DNA of 64,000 nt from Fusobacterium sp. (GTDB taxonomy: Bacteria; Fusobacteriota; Fusobacteriia; Fusobacteriales; Fusobacteriaceae). The DNA is taken from positions 50,351 through 114,350 of the forward strand of contig NZ_JAWDXO010000004.1 of NCBI RefSeq assembly GCF_032477075.1. The letters run 5' to 3'. A program made the translations under genes and the position numbers. The notes beneath the pieces are model-generated. The model had not been told where the DNA came from and did no database searches. It saw only the letters and a list, made by a program, of their open reading frames with translations. Of this stretch, positions 60,830-64,000 are shown piece by piece. The first letter of the stretch is position 1, and each line of letters begins with the position of its first letter.

Positions 60830-62221
60830 TTAAAATTCTGCATTATTAGGTGTTCTTGGAAATGGAAGCACATCACGGATATTTGTCATTCCTGTTATGT
60901 ACATAATTATTCTTTCAAGCCCTAATCCATATCCTGAGTGAGGAAAGCTTCCATATTTTCTTAAATCTAAATAGAATACATAATCTTCTGTGTTCATTCC
61001 CAACTCATTCATTCTTCCTTCGAGGATTTCAAGGTTATCCTCTCTTTGAGAACCACCAATGATTTCTCCAATTCCAGGAGCTAGTAAATCCATAGCTCTT
61101 ACAGTTTTTCCACCTTCATTGAGCTTCATATAGAATGCTTTTATATCTTTTGGATAGTCAGTAAGAAAAATTGGTTTTTGAAAATATTCCTCTGCTAAAT
61201 ATCTTTCATGTTCACTTTGAAGATCAATTCCCCATTTTACTGGATAATCAAATTTCTTTCCTGATTTTTCAAGTATTTCAATAGCTTCAGTGTATGTAAG
61301 TCTTCCAAAGTCACTATTTAATACATTGTTAAGTTTATCAAATAATCCTTTTTCAATAAATTGATTGAAAAACTCCATTTCTTCTGGACATTGTTCCAAA
61401 ACATATTTGATTATATATTTTACCATAGCCTCAGCAAGCTCCATATTAGCTTCAAGATCAGCAAAAGCTATTTCTGGCTCTATCATCCAAAATTCTGAAG
61501 CATGTCTTGCTGTATTAGAATATTCAGCTCTGAATGTTGGTCCAAATGTGTATATATTTCTAAAAGCAGCACAATAAGTTTCTCCACTCAACTGACCACT
61601 TACAGTCAAGTTAGTTTCCTTTCCAAAAAAATCTTTAGAAGAATCTACTTTCCCATCTTCATCTTTAGGAAGATCGTTTAAATCTAAAGTAGTTACTCTA
61701 AACATTTCTCCAGCACCCTCAGCATCAGAACCAGTTATTATTGGAGTATGAACATATACAAATCCATTGTCTTGAAAAAATTTATGAATAGCATAAGCTA
61801 TAACTGATCTTACTCTAAATACAGCTGAAAATGTATTTGTTCTAGGTCTTAAATGCGCTTTTGTTCTCAAATATTCAAAAGTATGTCTTTTATTTTGTAG
61901 AGGATAGTCTAAATCGGCTTTTTGATATATTTCTATACCTTCTGCTACTATTTCTATATCTTGTCCTGCTCCTTGAGATTTTACTAATTTTCCATTTACT
62001 TTAATTGAAGATATTATAGATAAACGTGAAATTTCATCAAAATTATCCAATTTTGTATCAAATACTATTTGAATTCCTTTGAAAAATGATCCATCATTAA
62101 TCTCTATAAAACCAAAGTTTTTTTGAACTCTGATCTTTTTTATCCATCCTGATATTTCTACTTCTTGATCAATAAATTTTTCTTTATCTCTGTATAGAGA
62201 CTTTACTGTTACTTTTTCCAT
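60830..62221 (-). CDS. asnS: asparaginyl-tRNA synthetase
   Basis: The 463-residue protein has the OB-fold anticodon-binding domain (KVTVKSLYRDKEKFIDQEVE, ISGWIKKIRVQKNFGFIEI). It then has the class II core: motif 1 in SVIAYAIHKFFQDNGFVYVH (read VRSVIAYAIHKF), motif 2 FGPTFRAEYSNTARHASEFW, and motif 3 GYGLGLERIIMYITGMTNIRD. It charges tRNA-Asn in the cytoplasm. The neighbouring DUF896 gene is 18 bases upstream. Confidence 0.96.
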   Translation of the reverse strand: MEKVTVKSLYRDKEKFIDQEVEISGWIKKIRVQKNFGFIEINDGSFFKGIQIVFDTKLDNFDEISRLSIISSIKVNGKLVKSQGAGQDIEIVAEGIEIYQKADLDYPLQNKRHTFEYLRTKAHLRPRTNTFSAVFRVRSVIAYAIHKFFQDNGFVYVHTPIITGSDAEGAGEMFRVTTLDLNDLPKDEDGKVDSSKDFFGKETNLTVSGQLSGETYCAAFRNIYTFGPTFRAEYSNTARHASEFWMIEPEIAFADLEANMELAEAMVKYIIKYVLEQCPEEMEFFNQFIEKGLFDKLNNVLNSDFGRLTYTEAIEILEKSGKKFDYPVKWGIDLQSEHERYLAEEYFQKPIFLTDYPKDIKAFYMKLNEGGKTVRAMDLLAPGIGEIIGGSQREDNLEILEGRMNELGMNTEDYVFYLDLRKYGSFPHSGYGLGLERIIMYITGMTNIRDVLPFPRTPNNAEF

Positions 62222-62239
62222 TTTTACCCCCGTAAAACT

Positions 62240-62440
62240 TTATATTATTTTTGTACTGTTTTCAACTTCTCCATCTACTATTTTTATATTATCTAAATGC
62301 CCTTTTACTTGAGCCCTGAATTGTTCCATATACATTTTTCTGAATAATTCTCTTTCTTTTTTTTCATCAAGAGTGAGCTCTCTTTCTCTTGAAAGCTTTG
62401 TAAAATAATTTATTTTTTCTATTATTTTATTCATTTCCAT
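62240..62440 (-). CDS. DUF896 family protein (YnzC-like)
   Basis: The 66-residue protein matches the small DUF896 family: NKIIEKINYFTKLSRERELT, LDEKKERELFRKMYMEQFRA and QVKGHLDNIKIVD. It is full length. The family is a helical cytoplasmic protein of unknown function. AAGGAGA lies upstream. It lies directly upstream of asnS and is probably cotranscribed. Confidence 0.88.
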   Translation of the reverse strand: MEMNKIIEKINYFTKLSRERELTLDEKKERELFRKMYMEQFRAQVKGHLDNIKIVDGEVENSTKII

Positions 62441-62612
62441 TTTAACTATCTCCTTTATAAATATATTTAATTCTCTATATAAATAAAATATTCAATTTTC
62501 ATAATAAAAAATTAATAATGTCATTATATCATATATGAGATGGGAATTAAAGCCCCACTTTTGCAAGTTATTCATTTTTTATAAAAATCTATATTTAAAA
62601 TATCTAATTTTT

Positions 62613-63833
62613 CTACTCTTCTGAATTTATATTTCCTATTATTCCAAAAGCTGAAAATATAGTTATAAGGGAAGTACCACCATAACTGAATATGGGCATA
62701 GGTATTCCAAATACTGGAAGCATACCAAGTGCAACATAAATATTTATTAATACTTGAGTTATAAGATACCCTCCTATTCCTATTGCCAAATATTTTCCAA
62801 AGTAACTTTTACATTCCATAGCACTTCTTTTTATAAGATTAAATATCAAAAAGAAAAATATCATTATAATGAACATTCCAATAAATCCAAGCTCTTCCCC
62901 ATATGAGGCTAAAATAAAATCAGTTCTAATTTCTGGAAGATAACTATATTTCTGTACTCCATTTGCATACCCCTTTCCTAGAATACCTCCATTTCCAAAA
63001 GCTAAAAGAGATTGCCCTACTTGGTATCCAATTGCATTATCATATTCATTATTAATGAGACCATTTAAAAAACTTCCTATCCTCTTCATTTTATATCCCT
63101 TATCTGAAACATCACCTAAATGATAAATATAGAGACATATACCAGCAACTCCCACTACACCTGCAGTTATCACTGAAACTATCCATTTTATATCTATTTT
63201 TGACATAAACAGCATAAATAATAATATAGCAACATAATGTATTACTGTTCCCAAGTCGTCTTGAAACATTATAAAAAAACCGAATAAAATCATTATAGGC
63301 ATAACAGAAAAAACTATTGAAAGATTTTTAGCACCATCTCTCTCACATCTCTCTAAAATATGAGCAATAAGAATTATGAAGGGCAGTTTTAATAATTCCG
63401 CTGGCTGCAGACTGAAGCCAAATAAACGAATCCACCCAATAGCTCCATTTATTCTAGGAACTACTTTAGGAAACATTTGTGCTCCAATTAATACAAATGA
63501 AAATAATCCTATTGTTATTATCAAAAGAAATAAATTAAAACCATTTTTATTATATTGCTTATAATTTATACTTCCAGCAATTATTAGGGCAGCAAAACTA
63601 ATAAACATATATATAAGATAATTAGTAAAAATTCCTATACCTCTAGTATAGATAGTATAAAAACTTGCACTCAACATATTTAAAACACTCAATATAATTA
63701 AAATAAGAATACATCCAATCATAGTTATATTTCGCCTTTTTTTTCTTTTCTTTTCCTCTTTTTCTTTTTGTCCTTTTTTGAGCACATTTATCTTGTGGTA
63801 AATATTTTTATCATCAATGTTTATATCAGCCAT
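62613..63833 (-). CDS. rodA: RodA/FtsW/SpoVE family glycosyltransferase
   Basis: The 406-residue protein has a basic N-terminus and ten helices. It has INGAIGWIRLFGFSLQPAEL (RodA signature RRWI-like), LAFGNGGILGKGYANGVQKY, LPEIRTDFILASYGEELGFI, and a final LPVFGIPMPIFSYGGTSLIT. The GxGxxxG-YLPE-RTDFI order is that of SEDS peptidoglycan polymerases. It builds cell-wall glycan at the inner membrane. RodA rather than FtsW is a family-level guess. Confidence 0.85.
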   Translation of the reverse strand: MADINIDDKNIYHKINVLKKGQKEKEEKKRKKRRNITMIGCILILIILSVLNMLSASFYTIYTRGIGIFTNYLIYMFISFAALIIAGSINYKQYNKNGFNLFLLIITIGLFSFVLIGAQMFPKVVPRINGAIGWIRLFGFSLQPAELLKLPFIILIAHILERCERDGAKNLSIVFSVMPIMILFGFFIMFQDDLGTVIHYVAILLFMLFMSKIDIKWIVSVITAGVVGVAGICLYIYHLGDVSDKGYKMKRIGSFLNGLINNEYDNAIGYQVGQSLLAFGNGGILGKGYANGVQKYSYLPEIRTDFILASYGEELGFIGMFIIMIFFFLIFNLIKRSAMECKSYFGKYLAIGIGGYLITQVLINIYVALGMLPVFGIPMPIFSYGGTSLITIFSAFGIIGNINSEE

Positions 63834-63908
63834 TTGTCCTCCATGTAAACTTCAAAAAATAAAAAAATATTCCCCAAATGGAGAGTTATACAAAATATTA
63901 TAAAAAAG

Positions 63909-64000
63909 CTTGGCAAGTACCTATCCTCCCGGGAGGCTTCCCTCCAAGTACTTTCAGCGTTTACGGGCTTAACTTCTGGGTTCGGTATGGGACCAGGTGT
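63909..64000 (-). rRNA. 5S ribosomal RNA, 5' part beyond the right edge
   Basis: Read on the minus strand, ACACCTGGTCCCATACCGAA begins the window part, followed by CCCAGAAGTTAAGCCCG and ...GGATAGGTACTTGCC, the conserved end of 5S rRNA. The gene's 5' end and the rest of the rRNA operon lie to the right. Confidence 0.95.

Overview
The window is AT-rich, tightly packed Gram-negative anaerobe DNA that I assign to the genus Fusobacterium; I cannot give the species. The evidence is two tandem FadA-type adhesin genes, a type V autotransporter ending in an aromatic residue, a complete anaerobic cobalamin pathway, clostridial-type proteins (RNase M5, YitT, DUF969/DUF979, DUF896) beside an outer-membrane lifestyle, and strong AAGGAGG-type ribosome binding sites.

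Layout. 1-8.3 kb (minus): end of an ABC-2 permease, a 50-residue orphan, a very regular TPR protein, YitT, MscS, a WG-repeat protein, and a 782-residue fusion of a PLP basic amino acid decarboxylase with an arginase-type ureohydrolase. 8.4-14 kb (plus): DJ-1/PfpI protein, SlyD-like FKBP, RpiB, HIT protein, then an AbgT transporter with an M20 amidohydrolase. 14-27 kb: a repeat-rich autotransporter, a decayed small gene, a DUF1989 protein, a P-loop kinase, a divergent regulator/AbrB transporter pair, an EamA transporter, a PqqB-like hydrolase, a five-codon ORF with hairpins, a HAD phosphatase, homoserine kinase and tRNA-Glu. 27-33 kb: a MATE pump behind a structured leader with a 36-codon ORF, pyroglutamyl peptidase with DUF979/DUF969, a YwqK-like protein and an orphan.

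33.4-45.5 kb (minus) is a 13-gene cobalamin operon, cbiP-cbiB-cobD-cbiA-cbiC-cbiD-cbiE-cbiT-cbiL-cbiF-cbiG-cbiH-cobK. It is preceded by a consensus promoter, an adenosylcobalamin riboswitch, a 19-codon leader ORF with its own Shine-Dalgarno, and a terminator whose loop holds the leader stop codon. cbiE seems to lack an ATG/GTG/TTG start. 45.7-52 kb holds a UvrD-type helicase (apparent ATT start), a Gfo/Idh oxidoreductase, an orphan two-domain ABC permease, HolA and an HdeD-like protein.

52-57 kb is the most interesting region. A minus-strand operon of three lipoproteins, two FadA adhesins, a membrane protein and two HU-like proteins faces a 198-residue tyrosine recombinase. The recombinase gene is enclosed by 21-bp perfect inverted repeats (55493-55513 and 56265-56285). 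Just inside the right repeat is an outward promoter (TTGATT-N17-TATCAT). In the orientation seen it points away from fadA; inversion would point it into the fadA operon. This looks like a self-contained phase-variation switch for adhesin expression.

57-64 kb (minus): a preQ1-I riboswitch with a QueL-like radical SAM protein and a YhhQ-type queuosine-precursor transporter, then RNase M5, an esterase, AsnRS, a DUF896 protein, RodA/FtsW, and the 3' part of a 5S rRNA at the right edge.
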